Counted from the stretch's first letter, positions 1-7,359 are shown. The stretch is DNA of 17,721 bases from Candidatus Bipolaricaulota bacterium (GCA_027021605.1 JALUUA010000035.1:1-17721); one strand, 5' to 3'. Notes: generated by a model not told the origin, from the sequence alone. Translations and numbers: made by a program.

Positions 1-38
1 TGTTCCTCGGCTTTGGAGATCGGACGAACGCTCAGCAT
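1..38 (-). CDS. Possible 5' end of a divergent gene running out of the window
   Basis: On the minus strand an ATG at 38-36 opens a frame that reads MLSVRPISKAEE up to the window edge. A GAGGTGAT Shine-Dalgarno-like sequence lies just upstream, at the usual distance. Only 12 codons are visible, so no family can be assigned. If real, it is divergent from the hsdS-like gene with about 70 bases between the starts, which would mean no hsdM lies directly upstream. The same bases also stay open in one + strand frame that enters from outside the window and stops at 96-98, so the call is tentative. Confidence 0.3.
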   Translation of the reverse strand, partial: MLSVRPISKAEE

Positions 39-108
39 GGGAATCACCTCGAGGAGGAGGATACCCCATTGGTGAATCCAATGTCTACCCTTTACTGAGA
101 GACGCATC

Positions 109-1059
109 ATGGATGCTTGGCTGAGAACTCCTCCAGCTATTGCGGCCTATAATCGCTATGCCGCCGGGGCTGTGAACAGAAGGCGCGCTATCCGAAAAAG
201 AGACTTCTGGCAGATCTTAGCACCTCTCCCATCCCTCTCTGAACAGCGGGCCATCGCCCATGTGTTGCGGACGGTGCAGCGGGCCAAGGAGGCCACCGAG
301 CGGGTCATCGCCGCGCTCAAGGAGCTGAAGAAAGCGCTGATGAAGCACCTCTTCACCTACGGCCCCGTGCCCCTCGACCAAGCCGAGCAGGTTAAGCTCA
401 AGGAGACGGAAATCGGCCCGGTGCCTGGGCACTGGCAGGTGACCAGTTTGAGGGAGGCGGTAGAAAAAACGCGACAGGTTGATCCGCGTAAGACTCCAAC
501 CCAACAATTCAAATACATTGATGTCTCTTCCGTGAGCAACAAGCGACTGGCGATTACTGGGTATCAGCCCATCACAGGGAAAAACGCCCCCAGCCGAGCC
601 CGCAAATTAGTCAAAACAGGAGATGTCATTTTTGCAACTGTGCGCCCGTACTTGAAGCGGGTAGCGCAAATCCCACCTGAATTTGACAACCAAATATGCT
701 CTACTGCTTTCTGTGTTCTTCGCCCTCGACCTGATATCATCGATAATAAATTCCTGTTCTACGCCGTTTCCAATGACTCATTTGTGCAACGTGTCTCTGA
801 ACACCAGCGGGGTTCAAGTTATCCAGCTGTTACGGACAAAGAGGTCCTAGCGGAAAACATCCTCCTCCCACCCCTCGTCGAACAGCGCGAAATCGCCCGC
901 ATTTTGCGCACGATAGACGAGAAGATCGAGGCGGAGGAGAACCGCAAGCGGGCGCTGGAGGCGCTGTTTAAGTCGCTGCTGCATCATCTGATGACGGGCA
1001 AGGTGCGGGTGAAAGAGCTATCTTTACAGTTCGAGGAAGGAGAGAGGCATGGCGGATAA
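109..1059 (+). CDS. hsdS: Type I restriction specificity subunit (HsdS), N-terminally short, single complete target-recognition domain
   Basis: HsdS chooses the DNA target of a type I restriction-modification complex and holds two HsdM subunits. The 316-residue product has two copies of the family's conserved coiled-coil region: LPSLSEQRAIAHVLRTVQ, about 40-87, and LPPLVEQREIARILRTID, about 254-301. Between them lies one complete target-recognition domain (about 105-250). The first domain of a normal 400-450 residue HsdS is missing; only its last residues (WLRTPPAIAAYNRYAAGAV) remain. The same frame has a stop at 73-75, so an upstream extension is blocked unless a frameshift exists. The ATG at 109 has only a weak GAGAG ribosome site. 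The recognition domain is visibly AT-richer than the two conserved regions. The end overlaps the next gene by 11 bases. It may be a remnant, or a natural half-size HsdS that works as a dimer; the sequence cannot decide. Confidence 0.78.
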   Translation: MDAWLRTPPAIAAYNRYAAGAVNRRRAIRKRDFWQILAPLPSLSEQRAIAHVLRTVQRAKEATERVIAALKELKKALMKHLFTYGPVPLDQAEQVKLKETEIGPVPGHWQVTSLREAVEKTRQVDPRKTPTQQFKYIDVSSVSNKRLAITGYQPITGKNAPSRARKLVKTGDVIFATVRPYLKRVAQIPPEFDNQICSTAFCVLRPRPDIIDNKFLFYAVSNDSFVQRVSEHQRGSSYPAVTDKEVLAENILLPPLVEQREIARILRTIDEKIEAEENRKRALEALFKSLLHHLMTGKVRVKELSLQFEEGERHGG

Positions 1060-1261
1060 GGAGATCATCTTTCTCGTGGAGGAGTCGCCCGAGGGCGGGT
1101 TTGAGGCGCGGGCGCTGGGGCATGCCATCTTCACGGAGGCCGATAGCTTCGAGGAGCTTAAGGAGCGGGTACGCGATGCCGTGCGCTGTCACTTTGACGA
1201 AGGGAAGCGCCCGGCGGTCATCCGACTCCACCGCGTTCAAGAGGAAGTTATCGCCGTATGA
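1049..1261 (+). CDS. HicB-like antitoxin (UPF0150-type fold)
   Basis: This 70-residue protein resembles the small alpha/beta antitoxins paired with HicA toxins: an N-terminal strand (KEIIFLVEESPEGGFEARALG), then FTEADSFEELKERVRDAVRCHF, then a C-terminal strand ending EEVIAV. The pattern 'T-(E/Q)-A/G-D-S/T-x-EEL...VRDAV' is typical of this group. It lacks a separate C-terminal DNA-binding domain, so by itself it probably does not bind an operator (inference). The start has a good AGGAAGGAG ribosome site and lies inside the last codons of hsdS; the stop overlaps the toxin start as ATGA. The pair therefore appears translationally coupled to the restriction locus. Proteins of this family are often mislabelled as a 2-oxoisovalerate dehydrogenase subunit. 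Confidence 0.8.
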   Translation: MADKEIIFLVEESPEGGFEARALGHAIFTEADSFEELKERVRDAVRCHFDEGKRPAVIRLHRVQEEVIAV

Positions 1262-1518
1262 AGCTGCCGCGCGATCTCGGCGGAGAGGAGCTTGCCCGGC
1301 TCCTGAGCCGGTACGGCTATCGAGTGGTGCGCCAAACCGGCAGCCACCTGCGCTTGGTCTCTACCTTCAAAGGCTGGGAGCATCGCATCACCATCCCGAA
1401 GCACAAGCCGCTTCGGGTCGGTACTTTGGGCCACATTCTCAAGGAAGTCGCGGCTTATGTGGAGATAGACCGTGAGAAGCTGATCAGAGAGTTGTTTGAG
1501 CCGAAACGGAGGGCGTAG
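1258..1518 (+). CDS. hicA: HicA-family mRNA interferase toxin
   Basis: HicA toxins are small dsRBD-like ribonucleases that cut mRNA and are neutralised by the neighbouring HicB. The 86-residue product has the family hallmarks: the lysine/arginine-rich helix-strand start, the motif RQTGSHLRL at about 25-33 with the catalytic histidine at residue 30, and the strand HRITIPKHKPLRVGTLGHIL at about 42-61. It is slightly longer than the minimal family size of about 60 residues, with a short basic C-terminal tail. The start codon overlaps the antitoxin stop (ATGA), the classical arrangement for balanced expression. It lies between the specificity and restriction genes, so the toxin-antitoxin pair is embedded in the type I operon. 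Confidence 0.85.
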   Translation: MKLPRDLGGEELARLLSRYGYRVVRQTGSHLRLVSTFKGWEHRITIPKHKPLRVGTLGHILKEVAAYVEIDREKLIRELFEPKRRA

Positions 1519-1522
1519 CTCA

Positions 1523-4435
1523 ATGGCCTTAAGCAGCGAGCGCCGCACGGTGCAGGAGCCCCTCATCCGCTATGCCCAAGAGGTCGGCTGGGAGTACCTT
1601 CCTCCGGAGGAAGCCCTGAGGCTGCGCGGAGGGGAAGAGAGCCCGGTGCTGCGTGCGGTGCTCGTGGAGCAGCTCCAGCGCCTCAACCCCGGCGTTATCG
1701 CTTCCCCCGTCAAGGCCGAAGAGGTAATCCGCGGCCTGGTGCGCGTCCGCCCGAACATCGAGGGGAACCTTGAAGCTTGGGCATACTTGAAGGGCCTTAA
1801 GACGGTCTTCGTGGAAGCCGAGCGCCGCGAGCGCAACGTCCGGCTGCTCGACCCCGTAAACGTCGAGGCAAACGCCTTCCACGTCACGGACGAGTTCGCG
1901 TTCACGAACGGGACGCACACGATCCGGCCCGACGTGGTCTTCTTCATCAACGGGGTGCCCGTGATCGTGATCGAGACCAAAGCGGCGACCCGTGCGGAGG
2001 GCATCGCGGAGGCTCTCGAGCAGATCCGGCGCTATCACCGCGAAGGGCCGGAACTCATGGCCATCCTGCAGCTCCACGCCCTCACGCAGCTGGTTCAGTT
2101 CTACTACGGTCCCACGTGGAACCTCTCGCGGAAGGCGCTCTTCAACTGGAAGGACGAGCTGGCCGGGGACTTCGAGACGTTGGTGAAGAGCTTCGTCGCG
2201 CCCCGGCGGGTGCTGCGGGTGCTCACGGAGTACGTTTTGTTTGTGCGGCGGGACGAGGAGCTCTCCAAGGTGGTGTTGCGCCCGCACCAGATGCGGGCCG
2301 TCGAGCGAGTGATCGGGCGGGCTCGGGACCGCGAAAAGCGCCGCGGCCTCGTCTGGCACACCCAGGGCTCGGGCAAGACCTACACCATGATCACCGTGGC
2401 CAAGCGCCTCATCGAGGACCCCTTCTTCCAAAACCCGACGGTCCTCTTGATCGTGGACCGCAACGAGCTGGAACAGCAGCTCTTCCAGAACTTGGAGGCC
2501 GTCGGCTTCGGCCACGTGGAGGTCGCCCGGAGCAAGCGCCACCTCCAGGAGCTCTTGGAGCAGGACACCCGGGGCCTCATCGTCTCCATGATCCACAAGT
2601 TCGACGACATGCCTCCCAACGTGAACACCCGGGAGAACCTCTTCGTGCTGGTGGACGAGGCCCACCGCTCCACGGGGGCCCTGCTGGGGACGTACCTCAT
2701 GGGGGCGCTCCCCAACGCGACGTTCGTGGGCTTTACGGGCACACCCATCGACAGGACGGCCTACGGCAAGGGCACGTTCAAGACCTTCGGAACGGACGAC
2801 CCCAAGGGCTACCTCGATAAGTACTCCATTAAAGAATCCATTGAGGACGGCACCACCGTGCCCTTGCATTACCAGCTGGCCCCCAACGAGCTTCTTGCGG
2901 ATCGGGAGGCGATGGAGCGGGAGTTCTGGGCCTTGGCGGAGCTGGAGGGCGTAAGCGACGTGGAGGAGCTCAACCGCGTCCTCGACCGGGCCGTCACCCT
3001 CCGGAACATGCTCAAGAACCCCGAGCGGGTGGAGAAGGTGGCCCGCTTCGTCGCGGAGCACTTTCAGAAATTTGTGGAGCCGATGGGCTTTAAGGCGTTT
3101 CTCGTGGCCGTGGACCGTGAAGCCTGCTGCCTCTACAAGGAAGCCCTCGACGGCCACCTGCCCGAGGAGTACAGCGCGGTGGTCATCAGCCGGGGGCACA
3201 ACGACCCGCCTTGGCTGGCGCGCTACCACCTCTCGGAGGCGGAGGAGCAGGCGATCCGGAAGGCGTTCCGCAAGCCGGAGGAGACCCCTAAGATCCTGAT
3301 CGTGACGGAGAAGCTGCTGACGGGGTTCGACGCGCCCATTCTGTACTGCATGTACCTCGACAAACCCATGCGGGACCACGTGCTCTTGCAGGCGATTGCG
3401 CGAGTGAACCGTCCCTACCCCTACGAGGAAGAGGAAGGCCGGCGCAAGATCGCCGGGCTGGTGATCGACTTCGTGGGGATCTTCGAGAAGCTGGAGCGGG
3501 CGCTGGCCTTCGACTCCGCGGATGTGGCCGGGGTCGTCGAGGGCTTGGACGTGCTCCAAGCGCGGTTTGTGCAGCTCATGGAGCGGGGGCGGGCGGAGTA
3601 CCTGCCCCTCACAACGGGGAAGGCCGACGACAAGGCCGCGGAGGCCGTTTTAGAGCACTTCCGGGATCGCGAGCGGCGCGAGGCGTTTTACCGATACTTC
3701 CGCGAGCTGGAGGAGCTCTTCGAGATCCTCTCGCCGAACCCGTTCCTGCGCCCCTTCCTGGAGGACTACGAGGCGCTCGCCGGGATGTATCGCCTGACGC
3801 GCGGCGCCTACGAGCCCCGGATCCCCGTGGACAAGAGCTTCCTGCGCAAGACGGCGGAGATCGTCCAGCGACACACCCGGACCGGGGAGGTGTTGCTGCC
3901 GGACGAGGTCCACAAGATCGACTCCGAGATGCTGGAGCGGCTCGCGGAGGAGGCCCGGCCGGAGACGGTGAAGGTCTTCAACCTCATTAAGGCGTTCTAC
4001 AAGCTGGTGCAGCAGGAGAAGCATCGAGCGCCGTATCTCATCCCGATCGGCGAGCGGGCGGAGCGGATCGCCAAGGCGTTCGAGGAGCGGCTGATCTCCA
4101 GCCGGGAGGCGCTCAGGCAGCTCGAGGAACTCATTGACGACTATAGGGCAGCCGAGCGCGAGCGCCAAGCCCGCGAGCGGGAGGGAGGGCTGTCCTCGGA
4201 GGGGTTCGCTATAGAATGGTTCTTGAAGAGGGAGGGGATCCCGGGTGCCGACTCGATCGCTCAGGAGGCCGCCTCCGCCTTTGTACGGCTCCCCCACTGG
4301 CGCCGCAGCGAGCGGCAGGAGCGGGAGCTCCATCGAGAGCTCTACAAGGCCCTTCGGCCCGCGCAGCTCGGTGAGGAGGAGGCCGCCCGGTTGGTTCAGG
4401 ACATTTTGGCCATGCTGAAGGAGGCAACGGGATGA
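1523..4435 (+). CDS. hsdR: Type I restriction enzyme R subunit (HsdR), endonuclease and DNA translocase
   Basis: HsdR supplies ATP-driven DNA translocation and cleavage in the type I complex. From the ATG at 1523 the protein has 970 residues, normal for the family. This start has GGAGGG at 1508-1513; a TTG at 1496 would add nine residues and lies inside hicA. The nuclease core shows the PD-(D/E)xK pattern: D137 in RPDVVFF, then E151 and K153 in VIETK. The superfamily 2 helicase motor has Walker A HTQGSGKT (K285), DEAH at 378-381, the GFTGTP motif, and the late motif ARVNRP around 626-631. All motifs look intact, with no internal stop. The gene begins four bases after hicA and its last codon overlaps the metallopeptidase ATG. 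It needs HsdM and HsdS to act; HsdM is not in this window. Confidence 0.96.
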   Translation: MALSSERRTVQEPLIRYAQEVGWEYLPPEEALRLRGGEESPVLRAVLVEQLQRLNPGVIASPVKAEEVIRGLVRVRPNIEGNLEAWAYLKGLKTVFVEAERRERNVRLLDPVNVEANAFHVTDEFAFTNGTHTIRPDVVFFINGVPVIVIETKAATRAEGIAEALEQIRRYHREGPELMAILQLHALTQLVQFYYGPTWNLSRKALFNWKDELAGDFETLVKSFVAPRRVLRVLTEYVLFVRRDEELSKVVLRPHQMRAVERVIGRARDREKRRGLVWHTQGSGKTYTMITVAKRLIEDPFFQNPTVLLIVDRNELEQQLFQNLEAVGFGHVEVARSKRHLQELLEQDTRGLIVSMIHKFDDMPPNVNTRENLFVLVDEAHRSTGALLGTYLMGALPNATFVGFTGTPIDRTAYGKGTFKTFGTDDPKGYLDKYSIKESIEDGTTVPLHYQLAPNELLADREAMEREFWALAELEGVSDVEELNRVLDRAVTLRNMLKNPERVEKVARFVAEHFQKFVEPMGFKAFLVAVDREACCLYKEALDGHLPEEYSAVVISRGHNDPPWLARYHLSEAEEQAIRKAFRKPEETPKILIVTEKLLTGFDAPILYCMYLDKPMRDHVLLQAIARVNRPYPYEEEEGRRKIAGLVIDFVGIFEKLERALAFDSADVAGVVEGLDVLQARFVQLMERGRAEYLPLTTGKADDKAAEAVLEHFRDRERREAFYRYFRELEELFEILSPNPFLRPFLEDYEALAGMYRLTRGAYEPRIPVDKSFLRKTAEIVQRHTRTGEVLLPDEVHKIDSEMLERLAEEARPETVKVFNLIKAFYKLVQQEKHRAPYLIPIGERAERIAKAFEERLISSREALRQLEELIDDYRAAERERQAREREGGLSSEGFAIEWFLKREGIPGADSIAQEAASAFVRLPHWRRSERQERELHRELYKALRPAQLGEEEAARLVQDILAMLKEATG

Positions 4436-4764
4436 AGAGGAAGAGGACGACGCCCGTGAAGCCATCGGGCGACTGGAGCCCTTTGGAGGAGAGCGTCCCC
4501 GCAGACGTCTTCAAAGCCGAGGTGCGGGCCTGGGCCCGACGGCTCGGGGTGGAAGACCGGGTTCGGGAGGTGCACCTGCGCCCGATGACGCGCAAGTGGG
4601 CCAGCTGCTCCTCTCAGGGACGGCTCACCTTCGATGTGGAGCTGCTCAGGCAGCCTGCTTCCTTCCGCCGAGAGGTCATCGTCCACGAGCTCTTGCACCT
4701 GAAAGTGCCCAACCACGGGAAGCTCTTTCGAGCTTTGTTGAGAGCATATCTAGCGGAGCCGTGA
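4432..4764 (+). CDS. YgjP-type zinc metallopeptidase (M48/DUF45-like)
   Basis: This 110-residue protein matches the small YgjP-like metallopeptidase group often found beside hsdR. Evidence: the motif RKWASCSSQGRLTFD at about 54-68, and the zinc site HELLHLKVPNH, giving H85, E86, H89 and a third ligand H95 (HExxH with a downstream histidine), followed by a helix. It is shorter than the usual 150-240 residues because the N-terminal region is reduced. Its ATG overlaps the hsdR stop (ATGA), so it is translated with hsdR. Its job next to type I systems is not established; a role in controlling restriction subunits by proteolysis is only a hypothesis. Confidence 0.8.
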   Translation: MKRKRTTPVKPSGDWSPLEESVPADVFKAEVRAWARRLGVEDRVREVHLRPMTRKWASCSSQGRLTFDVELLRQPASFRREVIVHELLHLKVPNHGKLFRALLRAYLAEP

Positions 4765-4820
4765 GATGCCCCGAGTCTAGGATCGCCGGTCGTTCAGCTA
4801 GGCCCCCAACTGCAATCATC

Positions 4821-4858
4821 GGGGAAGCTGCTTCCCCAACCCGCGAACGGGAACGCGG
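4821..4858 (+). terminator. Two adjacent hairpins downstream of the restriction operon, possible terminator
   Basis: A perfect 7-base-pair stem with a 3-base loop (GGGGAAG-CTG-CTTCCCC, 4821-4837) is followed by a 5-base-pair GC stem (CCGCG at 4841-4845 with CGCGG at 4854-4858). They sit between the metallopeptidase and the tetR promoter, where the restriction operon should end. There is no run of T after them, so intrinsic termination would be inefficient and the assignment is tentative. Confidence 0.35.
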
Positions 4859-4888
4859 TGGGGGTCAAAGCCCATCCCGAGGATGCGG

Positions 4889-4917
4889 TTGCCCACATCC
4901 TGTAGTCACTCTATAGT
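4889..4917 (+). promoter_or_regulatory. Sigma70-like promoter for the tandem TetR gene
   Basis: TTGCCC at 4889-4894 and TATAGT at 4912-4917 are separated by exactly 17 bases, close to the bacterial consensus. Transcription would start around 4924, some 45 bases before the preferred ATG. A small AGTC-TG-GACT palindrome (4915-4924) overlaps the -10 box and could be an operator, though its arms are only four bases. Confidence 0.5.
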
Positions 4918-4970
4918 CTGGACTGGACGGATCGCTCATCGTGAGCAAGCAAGGGGGGAGTGTGCGGACG

Positions 4971-6221
4971 ATGTCGAGGGGAAGGCGTCGGCCCGCCACG
5001 CTGCGGGGGGAGGCAACGGTGCAGCGCCTGCTGGCCGCTGCCACGGAGGCGTTCAGTCGACAGGGATTTCATCGGGCGTCCGTGGCCGGAATCTGCCGCC
5101 GGGGACGCGTAGCTAACGGCACGTTCTACCAGTACTTCGCGGACAAGGAGGCGATTTTCCTCTCCCTCGTGGAGGAGGCCAGCGAGCGCCTTACCAGCCA
5201 TCTTCGCCAGGCCCTTTCCGCAAGGGGGAGGACCGAGGAGCGCCTCGTGCGGGCCCTGCGCGCCCACTGGGCGTTCGTCGCCGAGAACGCCCCGCTGTAT
5301 CAAGTCCTCCGCGAGACCGAGTTCGTCCGCTTGGACGTGCTGCGCGCCTTCTATCAGCGACTGGCCGAACTGTACCGAGCGCTCCTACCCGTGGAGGATC
5401 CGCGGGAGGCCGAGACCGTGGCCTACGCCCTGCTCGGGGTCCAGGAGTTCCTCGTGCTTCGCTACCGCCTCTGGTCCCCTCCCTCTCCGGACATCCCCGA
5501 CGGCGTCGTGCGAACGGTGCGCGAGTTTCTGGCGCACGGACTCGATGGCGGCGCCCCTCGAGCGGAACCCAAGGGCTCTTCACCCCTGCTCCTGGAGGCA
5601 TCGTCCGGAAAGCGATCCAAGGCAGCGGAGAAGACGGAGAAGTCCGGTGGGGAACGGACCCGTGCCCGGATCCTCGACGCTGCGGAGGCCGAGTTCGGGG
5701 CACGGGGCTTTCACGAAGCGTCCATTGCGGACATCGCCCGGCGGGCGGGCGTAGCCCACGGGACCGTTTATTTGTACTTCCCCAGCAAGGAAGCGCTCTT
5801 TGCCGAGCTGGTCCGGGAGATCAACCGCCAGTTGCGCGCCCACATCCGCCGGAGGACCCAGGGTCTGGAAGATCGGCGAGGGGTCGAGATCGCAGGCTTT
5901 GAGGCGTTCTTCGAGTTCATCTCCAAGCACCCGCAGGCATACCGCATCGTGCGGGAGGCGGAGTTCGTCGGGACGGGGGCCTCCAAGGGGGAAGCCGGGC
6001 GCGGATATTATGAGCGATTAGCGCGGGGGTACGTCCGCGGCCTGAAGGCGGGCATGGCGGTGGGCCAGATCCGCCCCTTAAACCCAGAGGTGCTCGCTTG
6101 GGCGCTCATGGGCGTCGGCCACTTCCTGGGGCTGCGCTGGATCGTCTGGGAGGGGACGCTTCCTCCTGCGAAGGCCCGCGATACGCTCCGAAGCTTCCTC
6201 TTGCAGGGCCTTCCATCGTAA
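4971..6221 (+). CDS. Tandem double-domain TetR/AcrR-family transcriptional regulator
   Basis: A single 416-residue protein contains two complete TetR units. Unit 1 has its helix-turn-helix at about 17-63 (AFSRQGFHRASVAGICRRG, then NGTFYQYFADKEAIF) and a ligand domain to about 190. A hydrophilic linker follows at about 192-228. Unit 2 has its helix-turn-helix at about 230-277 (EFGARGFHEASIADIARRAGV, then HGTVYLYFPSKEALF) and a ligand domain to the end. The ligand halves are also related: REtEFVR and REAEFVG, and AYALLGVQEFL and AWALMGVGHFL, occupy matching positions. The gene is therefore an internal duplication; typical TetR proteins have about 200 residues. The ATG at 4971 is preferred because AAGGGGGGAG lies about ten bases upstream; a GTG at 4941 is possible but has no clear ribosome site. 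It sits directly before the acyl-CoA/Liv operon and probably represses it until a ligand, perhaps an acyl-CoA, binds (inference). Confidence 0.9.
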   Translation: MSRGRRRPATLRGEATVQRLLAAATEAFSRQGFHRASVAGICRRGRVANGTFYQYFADKEAIFLSLVEEASERLTSHLRQALSARGRTEERLVRALRAHWAFVAENAPLYQVLRETEFVRLDVLRAFYQRLAELYRALLPVEDPREAETVAYALLGVQEFLVLRYRLWSPPSPDIPDGVVRTVREFLAHGLDGGAPRAEPKGSSPLLLEASSGKRSKAAEKTEKSGGERTRARILDAAEAEFGARGFHEASIADIARRAGVAHGTVYLYFPSKEALFAELVREINRQLRAHIRRRTQGLEDRRGVEIAGFEAFFEFISKHPQAYRIVREAEFVGTGASKGEAGRGYYERLARGYVRGLKAGMAVGQIRPLNPEVLAWALMGVGHFLGLRWIVWEGTLPPAKARDTLRSFLLQGLPS

Positions 6222-6243
6222 GACGTAGTGGAACGGTCTTACG
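6217..6243 (+). promoter_or_regulatory. 27-base inverted repeat over the tetR stop codon (operator or hairpin terminator)
   Basis: CGTAAGAC at 6217-6224 and its exact reverse complement GTCTTACG at 6236-6243 flank 11 bases. The tetR stop TAA lies within the left arm. The size and symmetry suit a TetR-family operator, about 40 bases upstream of the -35 box of the next operon. It could equally fold as an RNA hairpin, but no T-run follows, so a strong intrinsic terminator is less likely. Confidence 0.45.
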
Positions 6244-6279
6244 CTCTTCTGGCTGACCCTTGCCTCCCCCCCGCCCCAC

Positions 6280-6309
6280 TTGACAGCCTTGGGACCGGCG
6301 ATCTAACAT
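6280..6309 (+). promoter_or_regulatory. Promoter of the KAS III/acyl-CoA/Liv operon
   Basis: A perfect -35 box TTGACA (6280-6285) and TAACAT (6304-6309; four of six -10 consensus positions) are spaced by 18 bases. Transcription would start near 6316, about 45 bases before the first gene. CATGA at 6307-6311 and TCATG at 6327-6331 form a weak 25-base inverted repeat over the start region that could take part in repression. Confidence 0.55.
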
Positions 6310-6360
6310 GAGACCCGAATCACCCATCATGAAAGGGGCAGACGTGGGGTAGCATCAGCC

Positions 6361-7359
6361 GTGGGGATCGCGGGCTGGGGGACGTACCTACCGGAGCCCA
6401 AGGAGACCGCTCAAGAGATCGCGGAGCGCTCCGGGCTGCCGCCAGAGGTCGTCGAGCAGAAGATGGGCCTGCGCGAGAAGCGGGTCCCCGGCCCCCAGGA
6501 TCACGTCTCGCATATGGGCTTGCAGGCCGCCCGCCGGGCGCTCGCCCGCGCTCGGCTCGCCCCCGAGGAGTTAGACCTCGTGATCTACTACGGCAGCGAA
6601 TACAAAGATTACATCGTCTGGTCCGCCGCCGCGTGGCTGCAGCACGCCCTCGGAGCCAGGCGGGCCTGGGCCTTTGAGGTTTATGCCCTGTGCGCCGGGA
6701 CGCCCGTGGCGCTTCACACGGCCAAGGCCCTCATGCTCGCGGACACTCGGCTCAAGACCGTTCTTCTGGTGACGGCCTCGCGGGAGGGGGATCTCATCGA
6801 CTATCGGAACGAGCGGACGCGCTTTATGTTCAACTTCGGGGCCGGGGCCGCCGCCCTCGTCCTCCAGCGGGACCACCCCCGCAATCACGTGCTGGAATCG
6901 GCGTTCATCACCGACGGCTCCTTCAGCGAGGACGTGGTGATGCCCGCCGGGGGGAGCTGCCGCCCGCCCAGCCTCGAGACCGTACGGCAAAACCTACACA
7001 AGCTCGACGTGCCCGACCCGCAGGGGATGAAGGCGCGGCTCGACCCCGTCTCGCTGCCCAACTTCTTGGCGGTAATCAGGGAAGCCGTCGAGCGCAGCGG
7101 GTACTCCCTACGGGACATCGGGTTTCTGGCCCTCACCCACATGAAGCGTTCTTTTCACCACAAAATTCTAGAGGAGCTGGGTCTTCGGAAGGAACAGTCG
7201 TTCTATCTGGAAGATCGCGGCCACGTCCAGGCGGCGGATCAGGTCTTGGCGCTGGAGCGCGGGCTCTCGTGCAGGCGGGTCCGCGAGGGGGAGTTGATCG
7301 TCCTGGCGGGGGCCGGGACGGGCTACACCTGGGCCGCCACCGCCCTGCGCTGGGGGTAA
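6361..7359 (+). CDS. KAS III-like (thiolase-superfamily) condensing enzyme, Cys-His-His
   Basis: This 332-residue protein has the FabH/3-oxoacyl-ACP synthase III fold and usual length. The nucleophilic cysteine is C111 in VYALCAGTPVAL. The C-terminal half has FLALTHMKRSF, where H260 lines up with the catalytic His of the family motif PHQAN, and EDRGHVQAAD, where H288 replaces the catalytic Asn of GNTSAAS. It ends in the typical GAGTGYTWAATALRW motif. The GTG start at 6361 has only a GTGGGG-like ribosome site; no better in-frame start exists. It is the first gene of the operon, two bases before the hydrolase. With no acyl carrier protein nearby, a CoA-linked condensing, cleaving or acyl-transfer reaction is more likely than fatty-acid initiation. 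Substrate unknown. Confidence 0.87.
   Translation: MGIAGWGTYLPEPKETAQEIAERSGLPPEVVEQKMGLREKRVPGPQDHVSHMGLQAARRALARARLAPEELDLVIYYGSEYKDYIVWSAAAWLQHALGARRAWAFEVYALCAGTPVALHTAKALMLADTRLKTVLLVTASREGDLIDYRNERTRFMFNFGAGAAALVLQRDHPRNHVLESAFITDGSFSEDVVMPAGGSCRPPSLETVRQNLHKLDVPDPQGMKARLDPVSLPNFLAVIREAVERSGYSLRDIGFLALTHMKRSFHHKILEELGLRKEQSFYLEDRGHVQAADQVLALERGLSCRRVREGELIVLAGAGTGYTWAATALRWG

Noticed and set aside
69..98. Mini-ORF after GAGGAGGAGG (51-60) that could be a leader peptide before hsdS
   Set aside because: It is only 9-10 codons. The purine-rich stretch is equally explained by chance or by the opposite strand, so there is not enough to call a feature.
1049..1261. 2-oxoisovalerate dehydrogenase subunit label
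   Set aside because: Small proteins of this type sometimes carry that name, but 70 residues cannot hold that enzyme and the partner is a HicA toxin.
1529..3559. Long minus-strand open frame (676 codons) opposite hsdR
   Set aside because: It is the antisense shadow of a GC-rich gene with intact HsdR motifs; its translation is low-complexity and matches no family pattern.
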